This document shows positions 1 through 12,405 of a stretch of DNA of 64,000 nt, in pieces (the stretch's first letter is position 1; each line of letters starts with the position of its first letter). The notes beneath the pieces were generated by a model, which saw nothing but the letters and a program-made list of their open reading frames with translations, searched no databases and was not told the DNA's origin. A program made the translations under genes and the position numbers. Source of the stretch: Fratercula arctica (Eukaryota > Chordata > Aves > Charadriiformes > Alcidae); NCBI GenBank assembly GCA_947846985.1, contig CANTUZ010000007.1, positions 33,980,355 to 34,044,354 of the forward strand, read 5' to 3'.

Positions 1-3000
1 AATAGCTTGCTAACTTACATTCCACAAACACCATCTATATATCTTTGATATCTAGCTTAATGAAATCAACAAACTAAATCAGTGGAGCATATTAATTCTA
101 TACAAAGGTCTTTAGTCTCTAGAGAAGGAACAGAAATCTTCACTGAAACAGATTCATCCTCATCTAGTAGTCTACTTATGTGGTCCTGTGCACGGGCAGA
201 GTAAAGCGAAGCCAAAGCCCAAAGAGAAATGGGCTCTATGAATGCCTGGAACCACCTAAATGAGTGCGATAGTCACTAGTTGTCAATAATGACAACTGAA
301 AGCAAGAATCCATTAAGTGACATACAACATAAGACCACCCCAAAACATTGACTCATATACCTTTTGCTTCACAAATATTTAAAGAAAGATAGTTGGAAGG
401 CACCTCATGCCAGTGGCACACTTAGACAAGAGATATAAAACCACAGACCATGGAAACGAGAAACAGAAATCACTTATCACCTCTTTTTCTGATTATATTT
501 TCAATCCTTCAATAATATTGATTGTTCCTGACAGATATACAGATCAGCAGATGGTGGGAGACTGTTGTTATTTTTCAGCAATGATCCATTATTTTACAGT
601 TTGTCATCAACATTTTACAATATACTTTTTAGAAAAGAGGTTATTTAAAAGAAAAAAGCTTTATCACACTATTGTCTCTTCCAGAATGTTTTACAAATAA
701 ATGTAAAACTACTAGGAATATTCAGTGGGATTCAATCAACAAAATGTTCCTTCTTTTCCCCTTTGATATTTGAGAAGGTGAAGTGTTAGAAATATGTTTT
801 CTCATTTTAATGAGGCAACACTTGTTACTTGCTAAATAAGCGTACTCTCTGCTTAGTGTTGACTGAAACCCAGCCTAGGTTTTGAATTTGTACTAAAACC
901 TGGAAGCAAAAGAAACTATTTTGACCTGAGTACCATTGTAGACATTTTGCATGTACAATACAAAACTGCACTGTAAATACAGGTGGGTTTGGATGACAGT
1001 TCAGTACTCTATGCTGACATAAACTGCAAGGACAGCGGTACTGAGTGTTCCCTTAAGCATCAGTAGTCAACTGTTAAAGCAATGGCAAAACTACCACTAA
1101 TTCTAATGGAAGCCAGATCTGGCCTTTGGTTTGTTTCATCTAAATAACGAATAAACAAAGTTTCTTCAAAATGTAACTTTAATCACTACCTCAGTTACAC
1201 AGCCTCATTGCTCAGGCTCCAGTTTTAGCAGATATCTTGGCTAAATGTCAAATAATTCCATGAGCTCTTTGAAGACAAATACTAGACAGAGACTGCATCT
1301 GAAATAAGTTCCCTAAGCACCATTCAATTAACCTACTTGGCTAAAAGGTGATGCAAAAATCAATATTTTGTAACAGATGATTGTGTTTCAGATGAAACTA
1401 ATCAATAGGCATCAGAGCAATTTCAAATCAAAGACAGATACAGACAAAGTTAAAATACCAAGCAGTTTAGGTACCAAATGTATTGCAACTTAAAATAGCT
1501 CTATTATTTTGGGCAGAATATTCCCCCAGTTACAATTTCAACAGATCATTGCTTTTATTAGATTGTTTATAACTTTTCTAAAATAAAAATAATTACTGTC
1601 ATTTTGCGAGAACTCACAAAACAGGTGCGAGTTCCCCTTGTTGGTCCTGCAACAGCTGTTAACTGGAACTGTGCATTGGGTTTCCTCTGAGTATATCAAT
1701 CTGAATAGACCTGAATAGTTGGAATTTTCCTGTTTGTTTTTCACAAGCAGTTTTTCTCCCCCTAATCCTTCTAGTCTTGTACCTATATAACGAGATGAAA
1801 ACAACAGGAGACACAGCTCGGAGCCTGTAGCATCAGAGAGTGTGCTATTTTGTACCTACAAATGACTCAAGGAGACATTAAACATGTCGGTGAAACAAAT
1901 AGAAACAAACACGTCTGCTTGAACAATAAGAAGTTTCTTATTCACTAGCCTTTTAACAGGAAGGGTTATCAGTAATGAAGAGGAACTGTAGAAAATGAGA
2001 TGATTCTCATTTGTGTTTTCCTTTATACTGTAAATATACCCTCCAATCAAATTTACTGAAGTAAGAGATAGGACATGCAGAAGCACTTCCAGTGAATTGT
2101 CTTGGTTCCGTAAAATCATTGTCACACTTCTTGCCAGTGACCTAGTTCTCTTTGGTTGCACTAACAATTTCTTCTCTGGCAGCCAAGTGCATTAATAAAT
2201 TACTTTCTATGCTTAGTGGGGAGAAGACAAACATTTTTTCCAAACAGATAACCCCAATATGTTACATGTGGGTTTCTTTGCATGCAAATTCTTTACCTTG
2301 GTAGGGCACTGTGAAGGCAACCCCCGCTCTACCCTTCCTTTGAAGTTGTCAGTGTAGAGGTGGGATAGCCATGGTGATTCCTGAACTGGTGTCAGTGTCA
2401 CACCAAGGATCATCTGTCCTCCCCAGTGACAAAACAGTAAGTCTTCCATCTTCGTTAGTGAAGACTTGCATGAAGGATACCATCTACTCTTCTTTTTCCC
2501 CAGATATTCTCAGCCCGCAGCCAGAACAAAAGTGAAATTTAAGATCTGACTGTGAGTGCCCCTCTCCCTCCAATCATTTTAAGGAATATCCATTAAAACA
2601 GCGATGGTTGGTCCCAAAGATGAGAAGAAGGGCTTAAGAGCAAGCCCAGACACAAGTTTCCCTTTTACCTCTGATCTTTTACAGGTTCTATTTCTTTATG
2701 GAGACCCAAAGCGAAGTCAGCATATAACCACTTATATAGCAGCCTAATGTATTTTTCTACTGCCAAGCTATAGCCTTTGGAATGGATCTCTTGTAACAGA
2801 CAGCACATCAATCTTCCTGCAACACTTTTACTGCATTTACCAAATACTCAGTAGGATGAATTCTCATTACGACTACAGTTATTAATAACAAACTCTCATT
2901 GCTGCAGTGTAAGTACTGATTCACCACAGAACACTACATCTGCTTATTAACTGCCATGATTGCACTAGTCTGATAATGAGGAATATATTTTAAAAACATA

Positions 3001-6000
3001 GTAGTAAGCATGGGGGGAACACAAGCCGGAGTGATTTATAAGCACTTTTATGATTTTATCACCAAACAGCCAAGAAAGTAAATATTCAGAAAAAAAAACA
3101 AGCCCTAAGACATTTTATAAATTGTTTTTCTGCATTCCTTCAGAGTTTATATCGAAGCAAGGAAAGGGATTATCATTTCTCCATGTGGCTGTTCTCTTGA
3201 GAAGAGGTTTAAGGATATGAAGATTCTCTACGGAAAGAAGCCCAGACCAACTGAGTCAGAAACATGAGGGATTTCCTAGATGACCTTTGGATTTATATTT
3301 CAAGATTATTTTCCAGGGATATTCTGAGAGATATGCTTTTCTTTTAGCACCTAAGACAGATCAGATAATAGGATAATTCATGGTACTGGTAGTAGGCTGT
3401 AGAACCTTACACATTTAAACCTCCAGTCAAATCCATCCAACTTATTCAGGGACCTATGTGGCATTTATTATTGATCCTAGTCCAGTTCTCAGAAAGTAGA
3501 CAATTTCCTCAATAAAGGTTCAGTCATTGTTGCAGCTGGCACAGTGTCCCAATCAGGAAAACGAAGATACAGATAAGTGATCTATAGGTAAATTGCTCTC
3601 TCTGCTCCTGAACAACTTAAGAATACCTAAAAAATGAAGTACAGGAAAAGCGAGTATTTCCTGCAATCATGTTTTAAAAAATCAAGGTGAATATGCTCAT
3701 AGAATTATAACAGGCTGTGTCCATAAATTCTTATCTATTAATAATCATTGTAAATCCTCTCACTATTATTTAAATTTCAACACATTAATGCACCATTGTG
3801 CAAAAAACAGTTTCTTAACGATTGAGAGCAGAGCATCCAAGAAACTGGTAGAAGGGCCATCAAAACAGCCAAGAATAAGCCAACATGCCAATGCTCTGTT
3901 GATTTATTCCAGAGCGATGCACCTGGACCCACCAGCTGTCTTACCTATTCCATCTGGAGCAACAGCTGTTTGCTCAATAGTTGTCATATTGTCTGACACA
4001 AACAATTGCTTGTTAAATTTGTCATCAGTGATTCACTACAGGGTTTGAAATACTGGAAAATGTTACATTTTGTTCCTGTCCTTAGGTTTTGAGCACTTTT
4101 TTTACATAATGTGCAGAGTTCCCGAATGGGATTTTGTGCAGCTGTGCAACTCTAGTCAAAATTACAGGACCTGTAGCATCTCCAAAAAGGTCAAGTTGAA
4201 GGCAGTTCACTGTGAGCTAAGGACACCTAAGTAAGGAGAGGGGGAAAGTAATGTTTAGCTCATCAAATGACGTGGCAGGGAAGATGGAAGGATCTGGTCA
4301 GATTGCCAGGCTAAGAACATGAGACTAACAAATACATGTTATACAAACCATGGGGGAGAAGGGAGAGGGAAATTCCAGATCATGGAAAGCATGGAAGATG
4401 TTACAACAGTCAGGGCTGGGGAGTGACCTTAGAGAGTCATAGCTGTGGGGAAAGAAGAAATATGTTTATTAGAAATGTTGTTAGGAAATGTTTTGCATGA
4501 AGCAGTGGAATTACAATACTAGATGAATGAAGCAGCACGTTATCACAGGGCTGAGCAACAGGGAGGACTGTGGTGTTATTTCCTGTGAAGAAGATACTCA
4601 ACAGGAAATGAAGCAACATTGCATGATAGGAGAATGCTTAGAAATGGAGAGGTAGACCTGAAAAACTTTCAAGCACAGACAAGCTTTGAAGACGAGAGTT
4701 GATGAAATCACCACACAGATGTGTGTAACAAGAAAATGTGGAAATTGAAGACAGTCAGGTAATATCGCTGAAGAACTGAGAGAACAGAAGTGTACCCATC
4801 AAAATAGATGTTTTATGAACTGTAAGAGATAAGCACCAGGAGTGAAGGTAATGAAAAAAGTAGATCAAAATGCATACTGAAAAAAATGCTTGTAAAGTAT
4901 ATCCCAATGGGTAATAATAGAATCAGTACAGCACATAATGGATGGGAAATCTAGTTAGCAGAGATAGTACCTGCCAGACAATTATCCACCTAATTATTTC
5001 TTTGTATGTAGTGTTTGTGGCACAAGAGAATATGGCATGAATGAAAATACTCAGCATGTTAATTTAAACGGCTCACACCATACAACAAATCAACAGACAC
5101 AAAAACTCTCTTCAAAAAACCTTTCCACTATCAGCATGCACTATCAGGAGCATGTGTGTTCCATGAAACTCTAGGGCAGAGAGTGTACACTATATAACCA
5201 GAATAGCCCTGTCCTTGAAAATCACCCTCTTTCCTCTCAGCTGTATGCATCCATGGCTTGCTCATGCCTCGTAACAGATTTGCTTGCTTTTTTGGACTAA
5301 GCTAAAGATTAGAGAATACTATGTAGACATTTTTTAAATGATCCTTATTGGATCAACAATGTGGACTTATCATAATAAGTCTCTCAAAATGTTATTCCTC
5401 CAAAAATGGGATCAGAACAACACTATGCTCAAGAATTTTTAAAGGGGAATCTGTGGTGTAAAGGAACATGATCAAAAATAAAGAGCAGATACCCGTGTCT
5501 CCATCATTCAGTTTAAGAAGGGTAAGTCTTTTACTGAACGTAGGTTGACTGATCCCGATCTTTAAATTCACTGAATATAGCAAAGACAGACAGAGACAAA
5601 GAAAGACAAAGAAAACCCAGCTGTTTTTTCATTGACATCATGGTTCCTCTTCTCACCGAGAGGTGGCACCGGAGCAACACCCTGTCGCAGTCCTCTCCCC
5701 ACCACGCACTAGCGATGGCAGCGTTGCGTATTTCCACACTCCAGTAATGATTTATGAGGTCAGACACGGGCTAAACATTCTTAGACTACCAAGCGGTATA
5801 TGGTTTGTGACTGAGGTCAAACACCAGGGTAATATTTAGACATCACAGGTCAGAGTAAAGTCTAAAGGACAAAATTTGGTGCAATCTATTTACTTTCTAC
5901 TAATGGAGGAACTTTGGTTTTGAAGAGTAAGGAATGAAAAACTGGAAGATGTATTTGTAAATGTTCACGACCATAGTCAGAGGTCCATATTTAGTTGTGG

Positions 6001-9000
6001 ACAGACATGTGGCTTTCAGTTGTCAGGGCAGTCATTTTTAATGTACTGATCACATCAAAACACTGATGAAACAAGATCCTGGATACTAGGTGTCAGAATT
6101 TCTTGTCCCAGAACTACCAAAATTTAGAGCACTTTTATTCACTTTAGATGGGTACCTGAAAGCTTTCTTATTTTGCCAAGATTGTAAAACCTTTCAGACA
6201 GAGATGTGACACTGATAAGAGTCAGAAAAGCTTGTTCTTACCAATGACATTTATCGCTGTCAAGCACCAGCTTAGCCAAGTACTCAGGCTTCTCAGCACC
6301 AACTGCGTACCTCTGCAAAACTAGTAATAGCAATTCACGGTAATATAAATCATTTAATTCCAAGCACAGCACTATATAACTGGGAGAGCAAAGGAACCAG
6401 AAATCTCACGGACTCCAACTGGGGCGTCTGCTGCAATCTGGTAGATTTTTGATGAAATGATGATGAGAACCTGCAAAAAATCAAACAGATGGACTCCTCT
6501 AGAAGGACAAAGAAATGATACTTGTGTCTTTAGTGAAGATTCCTCTCATGATTAAAACATCCATTCTGGAGATAGAAGGAGCAAAAGGAGCGGGACAACG
6601 AATATTTGTGTAAAGGTCTGACAACATTGTAGAATATTTTTTCTTTTTGGAATTCAGCAGATTGTACAAAATGTTAGACATTTTCAAGAACATTATGGGG
6701 GAATGTTCCTGAATATCAAAATGTTTTCTTAAGCTACCTAGAAGACGCTACACACATCCCACACAGAGCTACAGCTTTTTAGTATATTAGGTCTCTGTCT
6801 AACATCCTAGACATGCAAAAAAAAATAAAATAGCATTACTGAAATTTGGAAATCACATTGTAATAAAGGATCTTCAAAGTAGATCCTTTATTGTACCGTA
6901 CACAGACAGTACCTTTGAGTGTCTCACAAATACAATTAAAGCAAAAGTATATGAAAATAATGAAAAAGTGAATTATTTTTATATTCACAGATATTTGGAA
7001 TAAGATTATGTGGCACTTAAGTACAGAATCAGAATAAATGCTTCCAAGTTCTTTTTCAATTTCAAGCAGAAAGACAAGAAGACTGTTGTGAACCAAGGAA
7101 ATTTTGTCATTGATCTGTGAGGGCTTCTATATGCATTGAGTACATACTTCTATCTCTCCTACCACACAGAGTTGTGCAAAAAAGAACACCTCTTCCTAGC
7201 AACTTAACTCAGGTTACAATGCTAGTCTTTTGCCAGAATGAATCACTGCCATCGCGCACTGCGAGCAGCACTCACTGGTGCCCTGGTGTATTCAGCAATG
7301 TTCTATATTAACCAAGACCATGAGTATTAGTGTCAGTTGCTTTCTGGTTGGTCTCATTTGAGAAAGGAAACAGAAATGTGCACAAGGGACATGTTCTAAT
7401 TTTTATTTTTAGACAGATCTTTACAACCTTGAACAGCTGTCAAGAAAAAAGAAGAAGCCAGTGCTGTAAACAAACTCTGAACTAGAAATTCTAAAGCAAT
7501 TCTAATTTGGCCAGTAGGGTCAGGGGACTGCAAAGGATCTGTGAAGTAAAATGCATGGGGCTTCCTCAATTCCATTTTTGTAATGTCAGAGTCTCCTCTG
7601 GCTACAGATGTCTCCTGTAGCCATCCACCTGCATGTAGGTACCATCTGTGAAAAACCACACCTGTGAAAAATCTCAGTGTCAATTGCTTTACAAATCTGA
7701 CTTCTGAGACCATACATATACAGGTCAGAAATATTCAGCATCTTAAAGCAGGCAATGAGAAATTTTATCTTCACTTATATCCCAGTGAAGACTTGAACTA
7801 TAATGATAACATGCTGACTTACATGGAAGGTTTAGAGGATAAGATCCTAGAAAGAGCAATGTTTTGTCTATTCTCTCAGGCTACTTTACATTGTTTTCTT
7901 ATAGCAGCTTGTTGGGATTCTTTACAGCAATCAGAAGCTAATATAAAATGGCAATAAGCTTAAAAAAAGTCTGAAATGGACTATATTAGCTTTCAGATAA
8001 ATTTCTGTGAATTTTGCAGTGACAGACCCAAAGTCAACTGAGTTACACTGGTGTACCAGTGTGGATGTTTTAATGGACAATTTAAAACAAATTAAATGAT
8101 TAAGGATTTTAGGCTTAGGGTAGGTGCATGTAATGTCTACTACTTTGAGAATGGAATTTTGTAGACAAAATGTAATTTATTAACATAAACAACAGTTCTA
8201 TCTTCCTGCATAATGTTTTAGGATGTAGACATAACTGTCAAGCTCTGAAAAGGAATTACATGAGCAATAGATTCTGCTGTCCGCCTCCCACCTATTTTAT
8301 TAAAAACGAATTCACTAGTCTGGTAAAAAAACAGGTGAATTACTTGTGGTGATGTGGTGATGATACTTCAAAATAAATAACTGTAGTTTTCAACACGTAA
8401 TCCCAAGTCTATATACTCCTTTTTTAATGTGTCTTAGACTAAAGTCATGGACATAAGGATAGGCTACTTTGGGAAAATTCTAGCTGCAAAAAGGTGCTGC
8501 AAAATAACATAAACCCTTGAATAATAATAAATTTCCCATGTTTTGAAATTAAGCCTGTATCTGCATCCTCAAGCTGGCATGACCTCTCTGCAACGTGTGA
8601 CACCTGTTATTGCAGAGGTCCTGAAATCACACAGGTTTACTTGTCACAACACTGGCAGCTATTCCAAATACACCGACACCTATCTCATATTTGCACATCC
8701 AGTCCCTGAAAATTAAGGCAACGTGGCTGCTTCAGATGAGAGGGTGCAAGTGCCTTGAAAGCAGGCATGTGCAACAGGAGAAAATTTTAATTTGCATCCC
8801 TTAATAAAATATGCCTTTGAATTTATAAGTCCAAACATGGAAGCTTACATAGAAAAAATAATTTGGACACAGGAAGAGAGAAAACATTTTCAGCAGTTAC
8901 ATTGCTGTAAATGCTGAAACCAAAGTAATTACTCACTGAGCTGGGAATCTAGCTCCTAGAGTACAGTCTACTTTTTATTTATTCCCTAATGAGGATTAAA

Positions 9001-9713
9001 GTTAGTAGCCTCTGTACAGTAAGTTTCATGATGAACTTGGAAGGAAGATGGTAACACTAATGATGAAGACCAGCCTGCTTTCTATGTCTTCACCAGTGAT
9101 TTGCACAGGAACTTGCCCAGGTATTTGTCTCTCATCTCACAATTGTTTCTACTTACCTCATGGTGTTTTAATTCCTGAGGCACTTTTGGAATGGAAACAG
9201 ACTTCTTTCCAGATGAAAGTGATACCAAAAAGGAGGTACAGCCTTTTCACACAGCTCCAAGAGGGAATCCTCCCAGCAGTTACCCAGCACACCATGTATG
9301 CACACAAGCTGCTCCACTTTGCAAAGACCTCTCAGCAGTGCGGTACAAAAAATGAAATGTAATCTGCTTCTGCCTGTTCTTTACTTGTCTGGATGGTCTG
9401 TCTGTCAGAACTGGCTTTTACATCTCTTTGTTGATTCTTTTCACTTCTTTAGCTTTGGTGTTCTTTTTGTGCCTTGTCCTCAGCCTGCCTTCTCATGGAA
9501 ATTTCATGACTTAACCCCCTGTCTTCTTTTCAGCACCTCACACCCCCCCCTTCACTCACATGTATTTCTCCATTTCATTTACATTTCTTCCTTCTTTTCA
9601 ACATGTCTTTGCTAGTACCCCAGCCACAGTTCCCCAAAGGTACATCCTAGGAGCCAAACCACTTGGTTACAAAGTGTTAGGAGACAGACAAGGGTTTTTA
9701 GCTGTAAGGACTC
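1..9713. other. Gene-free AT-rich stretch
   Basis: I see no recognisable coding exon, RNA gene or recent transposon here. Open frames are at most about 105 codons, are scattered over both strands, and resemble no family I know. Local structure worth noting (a hairpin at 6,862-6,892) is listed separately. Very diverged repeats may be present that cannot be recognised by eye. Confidence 0.6.
6862..6892. repeat. Perfect 12-bp stem hairpin with 7-nt loop
   Basis: AATAAAGGATCT at 6,862-6,873 is followed by a 7-base loop and its exact reverse complement AGATCCTTTATT at 6,881-6,892. Two G-U wobbles and one T-A pair would extend the stem by three in RNA. The left arm contains AATAAA. The stem is too short for a classic microRNA precursor. 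It may be chance, or the remnant of a small palindromic element. Confidence 0.6.
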
Positions 9714-10169
9714 TCAGCAGGAGATAGTTGCCTGCTGGCTGCTGTTGGGTTTGATTAGAACACGCAGCACTGCCATGTTCAAAATGAAAATGGTTGTTCC
9801 AAAGATCCACCGTGTCAGATGTGTCCACGTGACAATAAACCCGATAATCTTCAGGAGGAAGAAAACTATTAAATGGTTGCTCTCTCCAGCTGGCAGAGGA
9901 GAGATTGTGCTTGAGCTCTTAATCTCTGGAATTGAGGACAGCAGGTTGGTAAGGTGATGTTGTAGTACATCTGTGCCCGACCATGCTCCTGGCTTCAGCA
10001 ATGACTGCAATATGAGAATTAGGGAAGGTAAAAAAGATCATCCACGCCTGGGCACATTGACGACTGGGGATGTGTTAAGAGCTTCCACTGTTGGAATACA
10101 TGGAAAGCAAGAAAGTAGGAACAGGGGGAGGAGCTGCAACAAGCAACATGATCCTGGTGTTGTCAACAT
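9714..10169 (-). pseudogene. Broken secreted/membrane-type reading frame, family unknown
   Basis: Reading the minus strand from ATG at 10,169, the frame stays open to a TGA at 10,038-10,040, then continues in the same frame to a TGA at 9,714-9,716, for 151 codons with one internal stop. The start looks like a signal peptide: a short head, then LLQLLPLFLLSCFPC, then PTVEA as a plausible cleavage site. The far half has a long hydrophobic stretch (LIVFFLLKIIGFIVTW and onward) before a short tail. Just after the internal stop there is a pyrimidine-rich run ending in TTGCAG, like a splice acceptor, but only about 46 bases separate it from the first half, which is too short for an ordinary intron. 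I do not recognise the protein. It may be a decayed gene, part of a spliced transcript, or chance. The plus strand also has open frames here. Confidence 0.2.
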
Positions 10170-12340
10170 CAGCAAGAGGAAGCTCCTACACTCCAGTCCT
10201 CCACAGTATTTCTAGAACAGAGTCTGGGTCCTGGGATCACCAGTATGGGACAAAATTTTGCTATAGAGGCCCAGGCCTTAAAGAGAGCAATGTTTCTTTA
10301 GGCTGCTTTTGAAATGAAGAAGATAGCAAACTACTGTGTACAGATTCAGTTGCTCTACATCAGACAGCACCTAACACCAAATAACCTTTCAGACTAAGCC
10401 TCAGCAGAAATGTGAAGAAGTCGGCAACAACTGTTTCAGCATAGTAATTCAATTATTATGAAAACCATAGTCATAGATTTTACTGCAGGAAAATCACTGG
10501 GAGGAGTACATGACATTGTCATACTGCAGGGCAGAACGCTGTGAGGGAGGATATCTTATTGCAAAGTGAAATGGTGAGGTAATGGTAACATTATTTTATA
10601 AACTGCATACACATCAATGACAACTTTAAGCTTAATGTACTGGAATGTCTTGAAATAGCAGAAAAAGAATTCATCTGACCAGATAACCAGCACAGAACGC
10701 TGCTAATGACAATGCCAGCAATAAAACCAAGAGGAATTTTGTAGGCTTACATTGACCTGGGTTACAGACCAACATTCCTTCTGTGTGTGTCAAACAGTTA
10801 TTTATTTTTTCGTCCCCAAAAAGGTTAGTATAGGAAAATATAACAACATGTCAGATGAATCTACCATATGCTATTGCCTACTAGCAATGAAGGTTCATGA
10901 AAATCAGGCCCAGATTGTGCTGTACATTCTGTGAGAAAATATGTCCGAAGTTACCGAATGTACTTATAAAAGTAGTGCAATAAAAATCAAAATAGTAACA
11001 GCGTCCTGAGCACTCTGTTGTGTGAGCAAAGCATTCAGTCTTTGTACTTCCCAAGAGCAACACCCAGAAAATCGGTGTGACCAGGGAAAACAGAGGTGTG
11101 GCCAGAGCCACGGCTAGTATGAAATGATGATGTTGATGATCACATGGTTTGTTATTCTGCCCTTTAATAAACTTTTCTGCATGGTACGCGAATGCACATT
11201 CGCCAGTATAACATAGAGAAGTTCTGCTAAAACCAGTAACTAGCATTTAGCAGTTCCTGTCAATTCATGCTGTTTGGGGTTGTAAATGATCATGGCAAGG
11301 GTCACCCCTGATAAACCCCAGAAGCATTACCAAACAAGGAGCAGCTCAAGCAGGGTTGTTACCGAAGTTCATTGTGTGATGTCATGCTATTAATAATGTT
11401 GCCACTGATTTCTGCAGAAGCCTGTTGAGTCTAAGGCCATCCTATGAAATCCACTGTCTGTTATCTGACCCCAGCTTGCCCAGTTGTTACAAAACTTAAC
11501 ATTCATTCAGTATGTATTTTATTCACCTTATTCGTGCCGCATTGAGCTACATGTCAGCTTTTGCTCAGCTTTTCACATTGCAGATATTTTGTCTTACAGG
11601 CCTTTCATGGCATTTGCTCTCCCTCTCTACAGTCAGCCTTGAGAAAGCCCTCCCACCATCTTCCAGCTGCCTTCAGCTGTGCTCAGGAGGCAGTATCACA
11701 TCACTTTTCATCACAGTACTGTGTCTCACTACCTTTTTACTATCAACACTCGGGGGTTTCTGGGGGGCAAGGTTGTGTTTTGGGTTTTTTTCGCCCCAGC
11801 ATGCATTATTTCTCTTGGACTTTTCAAGGTTTGATTTTGTAAAATACTGAGAACTTTCAATTCCCATTGGCTTTTGTGGAACACAAATATGTCAGCAGGA
11901 CCTGGGACAGACCCATTAACTTTACATCAGCTTTGCACCTCCAAGCCTTCAATGAGTTTAAATTGTTACACTGTTACACTGACAGGATGTGCTCTTCTTT
12001 AGACATTCCAGGTGCACACTTTGACAGCAAATATTTTAACGCAACTATTTAAAAAGTTCTCTCTTATTTTGTTTTCTTTTTTTTCTTTTCCACTTTATTT
12101 TTCTGTGTATTTAACTTCTTAGACTTCTGTGTTTCTGTGCTTTCCCCAAATACATCTACTATATTTTATCTTTTGAAATGCTTCCTATAATGCCATCTTC
12201 GCTCCACCTGTCCCAAATAATGTCTTTTCAAATTTCTCCTCATTCACAAACACAAGTACTTTTGCATACTATCGTGCTGCTCAGGTAGCGCCTTCATTCA
12301 AGTGGAGGAAGAGCTCTAACTCAACTCTCCTGTTATAAAG

Positions 12341-12405
12341 CATTTAGAACTTTAAGCAGCAACTTCTAGAACTTAAAGTAGCAACATTTAGAACTTTAAG
12401 CTGAC
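12341..12405. repeat. Three-copy 22-bp tandem repeat
   Basis: Three adjacent units begin at 12,341, 12,363 and 12,385. Units one and three share CATTTAGAACTTTAAGC; the middle unit is a diverged version (CTTCTAGAACTTAAAGTAG). The last unit is one base shorter. Confidence 0.75.

Noticed and set aside
10881..11246. A 121-codon minus-strand frame with a hydrophobic stretch
   Set aside because: No recognised family and no splice-site support I can point to. A frame of this length can occur by chance in 64 kb.
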